Positions 40,736 through 49,647 of a stretch of DNA of 64,000 bases are shown one piece after another. The notes under the pieces are model-generated. The model had not been told where the DNA came from. It searched no databases and saw only the letters and a list, made by a program, of their open reading frames with translations. The translations under genes and the position numbers were made by a program. How positions within the stretch are numbered: position 1 is the first letter of the stretch; every line of letters begins with the position of its first letter. Source of the stretch: Polaromonas sp. (GTDB lineage Bacteria; Pseudomonadota; Gammaproteobacteria; Burkholderiales; Burkholderiaceae_C); NCBI GenBank assembly GCA_030683705.1, contig JAUXPP010000070.1:1-64000 (forward strand), in the 5' to 3' direction.

Positions 40736-41949
40736 GCCGCTCTCCAGCGCCGCGAGTTAGCACTCGCCAGTTCTGACAACTTTGCCTCAATAAGGCACTG
40801 AGCAACGCTACAGGTAACAGCTTGAGCAAGCAACACCGGCACGGCATTTCCCAGCTGTCGCATCGTTTCTGTCCAAGATCCATGGAAACGATAACCATCA
40901 GGAAAGGTTTGGATTCTTGCTGACTCGCGAATTGTGAAGTAGCGGACCTCTCCATCCGGCTTTACAAGCATATTCTCGCCACCAGGAACGCCATGATCCC
41001 CCGCTTTGAGTGTTTTCGCCGGCAAGTCCAGTGGACTCCCGGTATGCCCCTTGTACGCACGCGCACCTGGTTGAAAACGGTGGTCAGGAAAACTGGCCGC
41101 AGCGCGTGATTCGGGATCGGGCAATCCTACGAGCGCGTCACGCACTGTGCGCCACGGCTGCCCATCGGACTGGAGCTCACCAGCAACACGTTGTGCCCGC
41201 GCCTGGAGCGCCGGAGAAACCTCGGGGCGAGCCTTCTTTGCTACCTTATGTCGATCCCAGTACTGCCCAGTGACCCATTGATCCACCATTAGAGAGGTAT
41301 GTGAATGCGTCGGCGTCGGGAAGGACCACTTCACGTTCAAGTCATGTCGGAAGCCAACCATGAAGACCCGCTCTCGCTTCTGCGGAACTCCGTAGTCAGC
41401 GGCATTCACGAGGGTGGGCACAACGTTATATGTGAGGCCTTTGCCATGAAGCGCCCCAGACGCGCGCTCCTTCTGTAATCGCATCAAGTGGTCGTACCAA
41501 GCTTCATTTCGACGCCTTACGACCTCAGGGAACTCCAGCTGCAGCAAGATGTACTGATAGTAGTTCGCGAAGCTCGAGCGAGTCAGGCCTTTAACATTCT
41601 CCACAATAAATGCCTTCGGCCGCAATTGCCGAACAATAGCAACAGTAGCCGGAAACATGTCGCGACTGTCGTCATGCGCCTTGTGCTTTCCTCCCATGGA
41701 AAACGGCTGACACGGTGGGCCACCAGCAAGAAGCTCGATGTCCTGAGGAATCGTGGACCAATCAAACTCACGAACGTCCCCTTCATGCAAGGGCCAGCCG
41801 GCGACCAGTGGATATTCGCGCGCGCGATTTTCCCGAATCGTGTCGCAGGCCCATTTATCCCATTCCACGACGGCCAAAGGCTTAAAACCCGCCAAGCTCG
41901 CCCCGAGCGCAAGCCCTCCAGCACCAGCATAAAGCTCAACAGCATTCAT
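40732..41949 (-). CDS. DNA cytosine-5 methyltransferase (Eco29kI-type)
   Basis: The 405-residue C5-methyltransferase protects DNA against its partner nuclease. Motif I is ELYAGAGGLALG near the N terminus, motif IV with the catalytic cysteine is GGPPCQPFSMGGKHK (C80), motif VI is IVENVKGL, motif VIII is QKRERVFMVG, and the target-recognition region is followed by motif X QLGNAVPVLLAQAV. The start MNAVELYAG at 41949 is the family-typical N terminus; eight more codons are open upstream. It is the first gene of the restriction-modification pair, in the middle of an element that also carries a possible second defence pair. Confidence 0.93.
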   Translation of the reverse strand: MNAVELYAGAGGLALGASLAGFKPLAVVEWDKWACDTIRENRAREYPLVAGWPLHEGDVREFDWSTIPQDIELLAGGPPCQPFSMGGKHKAHDDSRDMFPATVAIVRQLRPKAFIVENVKGLTRSSFANYYQYILLQLEFPEVVRRRNEAWYDHLMRLQKERASGALHGKGLTYNVVPTLVNAADYGVPQKRERVFMVGFRHDLNVKWSFPTPTHSHTSLMVDQWVTGQYWDRHKVAKKARPEVSPALQARAQRVAGELQSDGQPWRTVRDALVGLPDPESRAAASFPDHRFQPGARAYKGHTGSPLDLPAKTLKAGDHGVPGGENMLVKPDGEVRYFTIRESARIQTFPDGYRFHGSWTETMRQLGNAVPVLLAQAVTCSVAQCLIEAKLSELASANSRRWRAA

Positions 41950-42094
41950 CGATCGCGCCCCCCAGAAAATCAATCATCGTTGTGACCATTAAAACTGTGT
42001 CTTTATACAGCATCTGATCCTTCGCGGTCAGGCGAAATATTGACCCTTTGCTATTAAATTCACTCCTCAACAGAGAACAGCGACTCCCCTTGAC

Positions 42095-42335
42095 CGCCGC
42101 TTGGGCTTCGCCACATGCCGCCGCCTGCGGCGCCGGCATCTTTTATCTTCAGATGGGCGCGAAAGACGTAAGCGGCTTCGCCGCCTGTCTATCAGGATGA
42201 GGGGCCGTGCGGCCGCCTGGAAGGACCTACGGTCAATGGCCTTCAGAGCCTGCGGCTCTGGTAGCGCTGCGCGCGCGGCGTTGGCGGCGACGCCGCGTGG
42301 ACGGCTGCGGTGCTAGACGCTACGTCTGCACCGTG
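42095..42335. other. Hairpin-dense non-coding segment
   Basis: The 386 bases between the methyltransferase start (41949) and the next gene hold no convincing coding sequence. From about 42095 the DNA is a chain of short, perfect or nearly perfect hairpins with tetraloops: ggcttcgcc, gcggcttcgccgc, gccgtgcggc, gagcctgcggctc and ggcggcgacgccgc. The loops are often TTCG or TGCG, which are unusually stable in RNA. It may be a structured transcript end, a cluster of protein-binding sites, or a recombination scar between modules. Confidence 0.65.
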
Positions 42336-42845
42336 CTAGAACGCGCTGCTGTGTGACTTAAACACCTCACGAGCAGCAATTGCCGGATCCATGTGCCCAC
42401 GTTGGGCGTATGCGCCCCAGGATACGTAAGACAGCACTTCGTACCCCAACTTTTCTTCCGTGAGTGCCTTGTACTCGTCATAGAACACCAACACCCAAGC
42501 CTGTTTTTCTGGCGGAGTGAACGTTGGCAGATTGTGCAAAGATTTGAAATGAGTCGCCTGCCCAACGTCCTTGACCTCCAGCGTCTCCCTGCCATGCCGG
42601 TTGACTATCTCTAACGGGAATAAATCGCTGCACCCATCAAATCGTGCGAAAAAATTGGCGCCTTTCTTGATGTCCTCCACGATTCCCGACGCCGCAGCTT
42701 CGTAGTTCTGCTCCATGAACCCCACGGCTTCAAGTTCAGGGGTCAATGGATCAATGCAATAAATCACCAGCTCTTCAAGGAAGCCGTTTTCAAAGCGAGC
42801 AGATCCCGTCAGGTAGTTGGACGCTTCGCGTGCCTCTTCAGTCAT
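42336..42845 (-). CDS. Hypothetical protein coupled to the SRAP gene
   Basis: A 169-residue acidic protein starts MTEEAREASNYLTGSARFEN and contains FGWGAYAQRG-like aromatic patches (LSYVSWGAYAQRGHMDP). It has no signal peptide, and three cysteines. I do not recognise a domain. The start overlaps the stop of the SRAP gene by four bases (ATGA), which strongly suggests co-translation and an SOS-controlled transcript. The downstream hairpin-rich segment could end this transcript. A role linked to DNA damage is likely by context only. Confidence 0.65.
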   Translation of the reverse strand: MTEEAREASNYLTGSARFENGFLEELVIYCIDPLTPELEAVGFMEQNYEAAASGIVEDIKKGANFFARFDGCSDLFPLEIVNRHGRETLEVKDVGQATHFKSLHNLPTFTPPEKQAWVLVFYDEYKALTEEKLGYEVLSYVSWGAYAQRGHMDPAIAAREVFKSHSSAF

Positions 42846-43552
42846 AACAGTTCTTTCTGTTCATTTGTCTTGGGCGGCTTAGGCGGCACCGGCGTCGCCA
42901 AGAGTTTGTCGGCCGGGAAATGCCGGATGAAGTCCATGTTTTCAGCCGCGGGGGCGTTGAGCCAGTCAGCATACTGGCTCTGGGGCAGGATCACGATGAT
43001 CCTCTTCTCATCCTCGGGCCGATGGTAGTTTTTCAACAGTTCGTGCTCCGTCGCATTCATCGTCAGCATGGTGAAACTCAGCAGCGGCGGCTTGCCCGGC
43101 TCCGTCCAGACGTCCCACAGGCCGGCAATACCGATGGGCTGGCCGTCCGCCCTGGTGAACCTGGTGGCCACTGCTCTGCCCGTGCGCCAGTCAGGCTCAT
43201 AAAAAGCGTCTGCCGGCACGATGCAGCGCTGCCCGCGTTGCCAGGCGGGCCCGAAGGTGAAGTTCTTATCAATTCCCTCAACGCGGGCGTTGAAGGTTGA
43301 TCGCGCCATTGCCTTCTTGATGTTTTCTGGATCTGCCTTCAGGCGCCAGGGCACAAGGCCCCACCGGCCAAGCACCGCCTCCCGTAGCGGCACCGCCTCG
43401 TCGTGCGGGTCGGTCTCCGGCGGCTTGCGGACGAACGTGCCGGTGTAGCGCGGCCACATGTCCAGCTTGCCCTGCGGTGGTGTTGGCTGCAGAACGTCGA
43501 AGTACTTTTTGTAGTCCTCATACGCTCTCAGCGCTTCGAAATGGCTGCACAT
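42842..43552 (-). CDS. SOS response-associated peptidase (SRAP/HMCES-YedK family)
   Basis: The 236-residue SRAP protein crosslinks to abasic sites in single-stranded DNA. The start at 43552 puts the catalytic cysteine at position 2 (MCSHFEAL), as required after removal of Met1; the frame is open upstream but that would bury the cysteine. Other landmarks are RWGLVPW, STFNARVEG, CIVPADAFYEPDW and FTMLTMNATEHELLKNYHRPE (catalytic histidine region). It is divergent from umuD, with 36 bases between the starts that hold the LexA box. Presence next to umuDC suggests the pair is induced by DNA damage. Confidence 0.9.
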   Translation of the reverse strand: MCSHFEALRAYEDYKKYFDVLQPTPPQGKLDMWPRYTGTFVRKPPETDPHDEAVPLREAVLGRWGLVPWRLKADPENIKKAMARSTFNARVEGIDKNFTFGPAWQRGQRCIVPADAFYEPDWRTGRAVATRFTRADGQPIGIAGLWDVWTEPGKPPLLSFTMLTMNATEHELLKNYHRPEDEKRIIVILPQSQYADWLNAPAAENMDFIRHFPADKLLATPVPPKPPKTNEQKELL

Positions 43553-43554
43553 TC

Positions 43555-43598
43555 TTGAAACTTTACGCTTACTCAATATACTGTACGTATGCACAGTA
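43555..43598 (+). promoter_or_regulatory. umuD promoter with LexA (SOS) box overlapping -10 and start codon
   Basis: On the plus strand a -35 TTGAAA (43555-43560) and a -10 TATACT (43577-43582) are spaced 16 bases apart. The LexA box TACTGTACGTATGCACAGTA (43579-43598) matches CTGT-N8-ACAG and is nearly palindromic. It overlaps the -10 and contains the umuD ATG (43589-43591). Transcription would begin at about the ATG, suggesting a leaderless mRNA. The same box lies upstream of the divergent SRAP gene, so both sides are probably LexA-controlled. Confidence 0.85.
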
Positions 43599-44026
43599 TA
43601 AATCCTCCCGACGCGATTGCCTTTTTATCTGGTGCACGGGTGCCGGTCGCGTGGGTGGAAGGCACTGTGCCGGCGGGGTTTCCTTCCCCGGCCGCCGACT
43701 TTGCGGTCAAGCGCCACGATTTGAACGAGCTGCTAATCACCCACCCTGCGGCCACCTTCATGTGGCAGGCCCGCGGCTTGTCCATGATCGACTTGGGCAT
43801 TGCCGACGGGGATATCCTGGTGGTGAACCGGGCGTTGAATCCCAAACACGGGGATATTGTGGTGGCCGAGATTGACGGGGACTTCACCGTCAAGCAGTTC
43901 TGGCGCCGTAGTGGGATAGTGCAGCTACGCGCTGGGAACGCCACATTCCCGCCGATCCTGTTCAAGGACGGCCAGACAATGACAATTTGCGGTGTGGTCA
44001 CCGCCACGATCAAGCGCTTCAAGTGA
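43589..44026 (+). CDS. umuD: UmuD-like translesion polymerase subunit (S24 self-cleaving)
   Basis: The 145-residue protein is the accessory subunit of DNA polymerase V. The self-cleavage site is A29-G30 in [11 protein letters not shown], which matches the UmuD consensus. The catalytic serine is S65 ([10 protein letters not shown]; most UmuD proteins have GDSM here), and the catalytic lysine is K102 (GDFTVKQF). The [11 protein letters not shown] block is typical of the family. The start codon lies inside the LexA box; there is no later ATG or GTG before the conserved region. It overlaps no gene and is followed 4 bases later by umuC. Confidence 0.9.
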   Translation: MHSINPPDAIAFLSGARVPVAWVEGTVPAGFPSPAADFAVKRHDLNELLITHPAATFMWQARGLSMIDLGIADGDILVVNRALNPKHGDIVVAEIDGDFTVKQFWRRSGIVQLRAGNATFPPILFKDGQTMTICGVVTATIKRFK

Positions 44027-44030
44027 TGCC

Positions 44031-45326
44031 ATGTTTGCGCTGGTGGATGGGAACAATTTTTACGTAAGCTGCGAGCGCGCTTTTCGCCCGTCGCTCAAGA
44101 ACCGCCCGGTCGTGGTGCTCAGCAACAACGATGGCTGCGCGATTGCCCGAAGCAACGAGGCCAAGGCTCTGGGCATCCGTATGGGCGCGCCCTGGTTCGA
44201 ATGCCGGCAACTGGCTGAGGAGCACGGGGTGGTGGCTCTGTCCGCTAACTTTGTGCTTTACGGCGACATGAGCGACCGGATGATGTCCGTGGCAGCCGGT
44301 CTCGGCCCGGGCCAGGAGATCTACAGCATTGACGAATCGTTCATCGACTTGGCCGGCGTGCCAGGCGACCTGACGGATCGAGCCAGGCGCGTGCGCGAGC
44401 GAGTCTTGCAGTGGACTGGAATCCCCACCGGCATCGGCATTGCCCCCACCAAGACGCTGGCCAAACTGGCCAACCACATCGCCAAAAGCGCGGACCGCAA
44501 GCCTGGTAGCTACCCCGCTGAGCTGGCCCGGGTCTGCAACCTGGCCAGGCTGCCGGCCGCAGACCTTGAGGCTGTGCTGCAGGCCACGGCTGTGGGTGAG
44601 GTATGGGGCGTCGGCCGAAGGATCGCCGACCAATTGAATGAAGAGGGCGTGCTGACCGTGCTCGACCTAGTTCGGCTGGATCCCGCTACCGTACGCCGAC
44701 GCTGGAGCGTGGTGCTTGAGCGCACTGTGCGCGAGTTACAGGGCCAGCAATGCATCAGCCTGGAGGACCAACCGTCCCCTAAAAAAGAAATTGCGTTTAC
44801 CCGCAGCTTTGGCGGCGCGGTCACTGAGCTGGAAGACCTCGTGGCCGCCGTGACGCGCTTTGCCAGCGGCGCGGCTGCGAAGCTACGTACCCAAGGCAGC
44901 AAAGCCGGGCAGATTCAGGTGTTTGCACACACCAGCGCATTCAGGCCAGGGCCAAAATACAGCCGAAGCTTGGTGCTGCCCCTTCGCCGGCCCACGGACG
45001 ACAGTGTGGTGCTGGTCAACGCGGCCGTGCGCGGCATCCAGGCGATCTACCGACCAGGCTTTAACTTCGCCAAGGCTGGCGTGATGTTGCTCGACCTGCA
45101 GGATGGCGGCATCAAGCAGGGCGAACTGGACTTGGAGCCTGAACCGGAGGCACGCGGACACCTGATGGGCGCCCTGGATAAGCTCAACGATCGCTATGGG
45201 CGCGGCACCGTGACGCTGGCCAGCGCCGGGGTCAAAGGACCGCAGCGAGATTTTGAGATGAAGCAAAACCTGCTGACGCCGCAGTACACGACATGCTGGG
45301 CTGATCTGCCTGTGGCGAAAGCATAG
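44031..45326 (+). CDS. umuC: Y-family DNA polymerase UmuC
   Basis: The 431-residue polymerase V catalytic subunit starts [20 protein letters not shown], the conserved N terminus; the start at 44031 lies 4 bases after umuD. It has the Y-family residues: D6 region (VDGNNF), SIDESFIDL with the catalytic acidic residues, and [19 protein letters not shown] helix-hairpin-helix ([21 protein letters not shown]) and a little-finger/DUF4113-like end follow. Copies of umuDC on mobile elements are known and raise mutation in hosts. The two genes are on one transcript from the LexA-controlled promoter. Confidence 0.95.
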   Translation: MFALVDGNNFYVSCERAFRPSLKNRPVVVLSNNDGCAIARSNEAKALGIRMGAPWFECRQLAEEHGVVALSANFVLYGDMSDRMMSVAAGLGPGQEIYSIDESFIDLAGVPGDLTDRARRVRERVLQWTGIPTGIGIAPTKTLAKLANHIAKSADRKPGSYPAELARVCNLARLPAADLEAVLQATAVGEVWGVGRRIADQLNEEGVLTVLDLVRLDPATVRRRWSVVLERTVRELQGQQCISLEDQPSPKKEIAFTRSFGGAVTELEDLVAAVTRFASGAAAKLRTQGSKAGQIQVFAHTSAFRPGPKYSRSLVLPLRRPTDDSVVLVNAAVRGIQAIYRPGFNFAKAGVMLLDLQDGGIKQGELDLEPEPEARGHLMGALDKLNDRYGRGTVTLASAGVKGPQRDFEMKQNLLTPQYTTCWADLPVAKA

Positions 45327-45379
45327 CGTGCTGCTGGCCGCCATGAGGGCGACATAGTCAAGTTTCGGAAGCCGCAAAT

Positions 45380-46003
45380 ATGACATCATTCGGGATGCTT
45401 CGTGCGCCACAACTCTGGCCGTCACTCTCCACGCCGGAAAACGAGGTCGTGGCCGTAAGAGACCTATATGCGCACCTGACGGGTCTGTCATACAGCGTGG
45501 AAGCATGGGAAGCCGCCCTCCTGCTGTACGTTACCGCAAAGAAACCTCCTGCAGCAATTCCAAGCGATGTGGCGCGACGGTGGCAATTTATCGCTTGCCA
45601 TGAGTGCGTATTGGAGCTCTTCCACTTGCGATCACGTCTTGAGAAGATTCAGTCCGTCAAACTGCGCAACTGCCCGTCCATTCGATGCTCAGTAGATCTG
45701 ACACGAATCAAAAAAACACGGAAAAAGTTCGATGAGTATTTCCCGGACACTGAAGCGCTGCGTCATGCGATCGCCCACAAAGGCCAGAACGAATCGCATT
45801 CCGACGTACATGCACCTGATGGGGTTTTCGCCCTATTCGGGTTCCGGACACCGGATCAGTTCAGCGCACCCTACGAGGGGAAATTGCGTTACCTCGACAT
45901 CACGCATGAGTCTTTGAGGCGGATCAAAGAAGTGGTGACGGAGTACTTCACAGCCTTCGAAGGGGCGGCGCGAGAGTTGGAAGCCCAAGGACACCTCGAC
46001 TGA
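45380..46003 (+). CDS. Hypothetical helical protein, possible HEPN-like
   Basis: The 207-residue protein starts MTSFGMLRAPQLWPSLSTPE. It appears mostly helical, with SVEAWEAALLLYVTAKK and a C-terminal ESLRRIKEVVTEYFTAFEGAARELEAQG. In the middle LRHAIAHKGQNE contains an R-x4-H motif (R-HAIA-H) of the kind in HEPN RNase domains and in 'LRxxIAHxG' helical proteins. This is suggestive but not diagnostic. The start follows ggaagccgcaaat. It lies 54 bases after umuC on the same strand, then a convergent gene. The function is unknown. Confidence 0.65.
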   Translation: MTSFGMLRAPQLWPSLSTPENEVVAVRDLYAHLTGLSYSVEAWEAALLLYVTAKKPPAAIPSDVARRWQFIACHECVLELFHLRSRLEKIQSVKLRNCPSIRCSVDLTRIKKTRKKFDEYFPDTEALRHAIAHKGQNESHSDVHAPDGVFALFGFRTPDQFSAPYEGKLRYLDITHESLRRIKEVVTEYFTAFEGAARELEAQGHLD

Positions 46004-46017
46004 CGCGCCCTGATGCT

Positions 46018-48267
46018 CTAGCTTTTTTGCACGGAAGTCGGCGACACCTTCTGGTCCTCACCCGCTAGTTTTTTTACCGCTGCACCAGCCTGGCCAGCGC
46101 TGCCCGAACCGAAGCGGCCTCCGGCCATAAACACCGAGTGGATCTTGCCCTCGGTATCACGCCCGATGTTTTGCCTGCCAATCCCACCAACCCAGCCAAT
46201 CACGTCATCGGCCAGCTCCATCACCAAGTGAAACAGGCCCTGGATGATGGTGTTCATGATCACGAAAAAGAGGAAAACGTAGCCTATGGCTGAGAAGATT
46301 CCCGTGATGCTGTTGCCTTGGGCCGCCGCCATTGCCGGCATGAACATCTGGAACACCAAAGACCCGAGCAAGATCACCAGAGCCGACGCCGCGAAGAAGG
46401 CAACGACCATCAGGATCGGCCTGAACAACAGGTTCAGGATATACAGGTAGCCTCGCTCGGTCCGCTGGCCCATGCCCTCTCCCTCGGCCTGCAGGTGGGC
46501 AAATGCCCACAACGGGGCGGCAGCAAGGGCCTCGACCACGATGCAGCAGTACTGTACTAAGCCGGCAACCCAGTTGATGAACGGCACCATGGGGATGTAG
46601 ATCGCGCACAGAGCGCCCACGGCAAAAAGGAGGCCGCCGACGTACGGTGCCATGCCCCCAACGGCCTTGACCAGGTCTGCTGTGAGCGCCGCGCCGATGC
46701 CGGCGGCCGGGGCCACTGCGGTGACCACGGGCGCTGCAGCGGACACTGCCGACGCGGCTGCGCCCAGCGTGCCGCTGAACCAGGTGGCTGCAAGGATCGT
46801 TTCACCAAGTACCATCATGTAATCGCCGATGTTCTTCATGGCGATGATCGGGTCCACAACGGTGGCAGAGCCGCCGGCTCCCGCCGTGCCAGCCTCCAGC
46901 ATTTTCCCGGTCAGAGTCTGACCAAGCGAACAGTTGCCGGTGGCGTTTAAGCCACCAAGGCAAAAGCGGCCAGGCTGGGTCTGGCCGAGGCCGTTGCTTC
47001 CCGTGTTCTCGCCACTCCCGGATTCGACATACACCCGGTCGAAGTCGTTGCTTGTGAGGGCTCCAGATCCTTGGTTATCGGGAGGACCGACAATCACAAA
47101 CTCGGTGGCATCGGCCGCCTGGATGACGGCTGCATTGACTTCGGCGTGGGTTGAGTAGAACGAACCGGCGCTGAACCAGCCATGTTTTGCCATATTGGCC
47201 AGCGCATCTTCTTTGATGGTCTGATCGTTGATATCGGCGATCTTCGTGGCTCCGCCATACCAGACCCCGGCAGCCCGAATTTGGTCGTTCGGATACGGAA
47301 CACCTATGGCGCTGGTGCGCCGGTCGCCTGCGTACGTGTCGGCGATGGAGTGAATCCGAGACACGAACTGGGGAAAATTGGACGAGTAGCCCGACCAGGC
47401 CTGTTCATTGATCGCTTCGTAATCGACGGCGCCCGACCGAAAGCCGACAGCCGAGGAACCCCATCGGCCCTCTTGATCAACCAGGCCGCCCAGGTACGTT
47501 TTACGTTTGACGCCCACGGCATAGCACAGGGTGGGCTCGCTCTCCGTGCCCACTGCGCGGCCAATGACCGTTCCGGTCCGCTCGATCTGGCTGAACGGTA
47601 CCTCCTGCAGTCGGTTAGCTGCGGGCATCGAAACGGGCGGATCTGAAGCTTGGTATGCCTGGAGCTTGTCCTGGTGGGCCAGCTCGCATAAACGCTGCCT
47701 GAACAGGGCCAGCGCCATAGCGCTGGCGTCTCTGTTAGGGTCAATACGACTGAATCCAGCATTCACCAGGGTCGAACCCTGCGCGGCCAGCTGCAGGGCC
47801 TGGTTATACGCATAGTTCCCGAACGAGATCCCCCAGGAGGCAGCCACGATCATGATGATCTGGGACAGCGAGAAACCGCCGAAGGCCGGGATCAGCCCGC
47901 CGATACCGGTGACCATGCGCACCGGCATCCAGACCGCGCTCATGCGCTTGCCCAGCACCACGCCCTCGTGGGCCGTCTGGACAATGCCGGAGATGACGCC
48001 GTAGCTGGCGAATACGGTGCCGACAGCAAAAACGACGATGTTGAACACCAGGAAGATCGCGCCGAAAAGCGTGTTGGTCGTGAGGCCCGCGGTGAACGGG
48101 GACGTGAAGCTCTCACCCAGCAGGCCTTCCATCAACCTGGTGGCCATGTCCTCGGGCGGCTTGAAGTCGCGGTATGGCGAAAGCACGTCCTGCGCACCGG
48201 CCGCGCTGGCCAGGCACAGCAGCAGGGCCGCCATCAGGGCTGCAAGAAATGGACGGTGGGTCGTCAT
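46018..48267 (-). CDS. DotA/TraY-family membrane protein
   Basis: The 749-residue protein has a signal peptide (MTTHRPFLAALMAALLLCLASAAGAQD), then hydrophobic segments (about 70-95, 120-145), a long periplasmic-type region of about 300 residues, and four or five C-terminal helices (LYILNLLFRPILMVVAFFAASALVILLGSL and others). The blocks GIGGLIPAFGGFSLSQIIMIVAASWGISFGNYAYN and FRPILMV match the DotA/TraY family, inner-membrane parts of type IVB/IncI conjugation systems. It is the last gene of a four-gene minus-strand operon joined by four-base overlaps. No partner DotB/IcmE-like gene is found, so it may be a remnant or entry-exclusion-like. Confidence 0.85.
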   Translation of the reverse strand: MTTHRPFLAALMAALLLCLASAAGAQDVLSPYRDFKPPEDMATRLMEGLLGESFTSPFTAGLTTNTLFGAIFLVFNIVVFAVGTVFASYGVISGIVQTAHEGVVLGKRMSAVWMPVRMVTGIGGLIPAFGGFSLSQIIMIVAASWGISFGNYAYNQALQLAAQGSTLVNAGFSRIDPNRDASAMALALFRQRLCELAHQDKLQAYQASDPPVSMPAANRLQEVPFSQIERTGTVIGRAVGTESEPTLCYAVGVKRKTYLGGLVDQEGRWGSSAVGFRSGAVDYEAINEQAWSGYSSNFPQFVSRIHSIADTYAGDRRTSAIGVPYPNDQIRAAGVWYGGATKIADINDQTIKEDALANMAKHGWFSAGSFYSTHAEVNAAVIQAADATEFVIVGPPDNQGSGALTSNDFDRVYVESGSGENTGSNGLGQTQPGRFCLGGLNATGNCSLGQTLTGKMLEAGTAGAGGSATVVDPIIAMKNIGDYMMVLGETILAATWFSGTLGAAASAVSAAAPVVTAVAPAAGIGAALTADLVKAVGGMAPYVGGLLFAVGALCAIYIPMVPFINWVAGLVQYCCIVVEALAAAPLWAFAHLQAEGEGMGQRTERGYLYILNLLFRPILMVVAFFAASALVILLGSLVFQMFMPAMAAAQGNSITGIFSAIGYVFLFFVIMNTIIQGLFHLVMELADDVIGWVGGIGRQNIGRDTEGKIHSVFMAGGRFGSGSAGQAGAAVKKLAGEDQKVSPTSVQKS

Positions 48268-48479
48268 GGGCGCTCCGTGGTATCGGTGTTCGGTTTCGGC
48301 CTGATGCCGGCCAGGCGGCGGATCGTGGGCATGTCCATCGTGGCCACCTGGACCACCGGACTTGCTGCGTGGGCAGCATCGATGAGCTGGTCGAGGGACT
48401 CGTGTGCTTGGGCGAGGCCTTGGTCCTTGGCCATCATCCCTACCCAGGCCCAAAAACAAGCCTCGTAGTGGGCGGTCAT
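48264..48479 (-). CDS. Small hypothetical protein (71 aa) in the DotA/TraY operon
   Basis: A 71-residue protein starts MTAHYEACFWAWVGMMAKDQ and ends IRPKPNTDTTERP. It is probably helical, acidic-neutral, with no signal peptide. Both ends overlap the neighbouring genes by four bases (ATGA at 48476-48479 and at 48264-48267), which is strong support that it is translated as part of the operon. I do not recognise a family. Confidence 0.7.
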   Translation of the reverse strand: MTAHYEACFWAWVGMMAKDQGLAQAHESLDQLIDAAHAASPVVQVATMDMPTIRRLAGIRPKPNTDTTERP

Positions 48480-49102
48480 TTACGGATCCAGAGTGGATCA
48501 GTCAAGCGCCCGAAGACTCGCTTCCAGATGGGATGAGCCAGCTTCATGGCGATGCCGCCGAAAAACATGGCCAACAAGCTCCGAACCGCGGCTTCGATGT
48601 ATCCGGCCATAGTGGGTGACCGGTTCACCGTTTGGAAGGTCCTGGTCTGCTCTTTTCTGACATCGGTCACCGCGTGCCTGACCGACTTGAACTCGCGCTC
48701 CCTCACCTGTGCGAAAAACCTCGATTCGATGGCCGCGAAGTTGTCGAGCTTGTCACAGGCCACATCGGCCAGACGGAAAGACTTGCTGCTCCAGCTCTTG
48801 AGGTTTGGAAGCAAAGGCGGGGAGGACTGGATGCGAATGTCCATCATGCAAACGGGAGAAGTACCGTTGATCACTGACTCGTCGAACCACGGCGAAAAGA
48901 ACATGTAGACCATGAAAAACAGGATCAAGCCGATGGTGTTGGCCCAGATCGCCATGCGCATGATCGCGCTACCGGTCCCAAGGTTCTCGGATCGTCGGCC
49001 CTTGCGTGCACCGCAGCCGCTACAGACGGTTGCATACGCGGGCACGGATGTGGAGCAAAACGGGCAGGTGGGGCCGTAGTGGTCGATTTCCGGTGTGTTC
49101 AT
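48476..49102 (-). CDS. Zinc-ribbon membrane protein
   Basis: The 208-residue protein starts MNTPEIDHYGPTCPFCSTSV and has an N-terminal zinc ribbon with CPFC and CSGC (4 cysteines). A transmembrane helix follows (MAIWANTIGLILFFMVYMFF), then a long soluble part with two cysteines, and a second hydrophobic stretch (AAVRSLLAMFFGGIAMKLAHP). The topology suggests a cytoplasmic ribbon. The start at 49102 overlaps the stop of the upstream coiled-coil gene (ATGA at 49099-49102). The function is unknown, but operon context points to conjugation or surface exclusion. Confidence 0.75.
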   Translation of the reverse strand: MNTPEIDHYGPTCPFCSTSVPAYATVCSGCGARKGRRSENLGTGSAIMRMAIWANTIGLILFFMVYMFFSPWFDESVINGTSPVCMMDIRIQSSPPLLPNLKSWSSKSFRLADVACDKLDNFAAIESRFFAQVREREFKSVRHAVTDVRKEQTRTFQTVNRSPTMAGYIEAAVRSLLAMFFGGIAMKLAHPIWKRVFGRLTDPLWIRK

Positions 49103-49647
49103 TTCGCCCCCCCTACTCGGGCGCGCGCCTGGCGCAGCAAATACTCGGCTTCTTGGCATTCGCGTTCAGCCCTGCGAAGCAGATCTCTGGTTACCTGCAG
49201 GCGCGCCTCGACACCCTGGACAGCTTCGTCGAGCTGGGCCTGAAGTTCGAATGCGTCACCAAGCTCCGCTTCGAGCAGACGCAGCTCTGTTCCCGATGAA
49301 CCAGCCTGCTCCGCAGCTGTGCGCCGCTCCTGAACTTGTCGGACGATCCCACGATGGCTATCCAGCTGGGCCCGCGCCTCGACATAGGCTGCTTCAAGGG
49401 GAAGCAGTTCGGCCTCGTGAGCACAGACGACCTCACCCGCCACCCTGACCCTTTTCTCAAGGACTTCTACCTCATTTACGGGGGCGGGCAACGGATCCGA
49501 TACGGACCAAACAGACTCCGGTTTCATCTCGAGAGGCCCGCCGGCAGGAGGCCAGTCCACATAGGTCCCGGTGGCGTCTTTGGCGACAAGGAAGCATGGG
49601 ATCCGCTGCATCGCGGTTTGAATTTGCGTTTCAAGTTTTCGATTCAT
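49099..49647 (-). CDS. Coiled-coil protein, first gene of the DotA/TraY operon
   Basis: The 182-residue protein has an N-terminal 70 residues with WPPAGGPLEMKPESVW, then a long heptad-rich helix (VNEVEVLEKRVRVAGEVV ... AAYVEARAQLDSHRGIVRQVQERR ... LLRRAERECQEAEYLLRQA). It starts at 49647 after agaaggaagacga; an alternative ATG at 49668 lacks a ribosome-binding site. It is the first of four genes linked by four-base overlaps. No family is recognised; the coiled coil suggests oligomerisation or a structural part of the transfer apparatus. Confidence 0.72.
   Translation of the reverse strand: MNRKLETQIQTAMQRIPCFLVAKDATGTYVDWPPAGGPLEMKPESVWSVSDPLPAPVNEVEVLEKRVRVAGEVVCAHEAELLPLEAAYVEARAQLDSHRGIVRQVQERRTAAEQAGSSGTELRLLEAELGDAFELQAQLDEAVQGVEARLQVTRDLLRRAERECQEAEYLLRQARARVGGAK

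Noticed and set aside
42336-46003. A complete prophage in the middle of the element
   Set aside because: No capsid, tail, terminase or lysis genes are present; SOS, umuDC and relaxase genes fit a mobilizable element.
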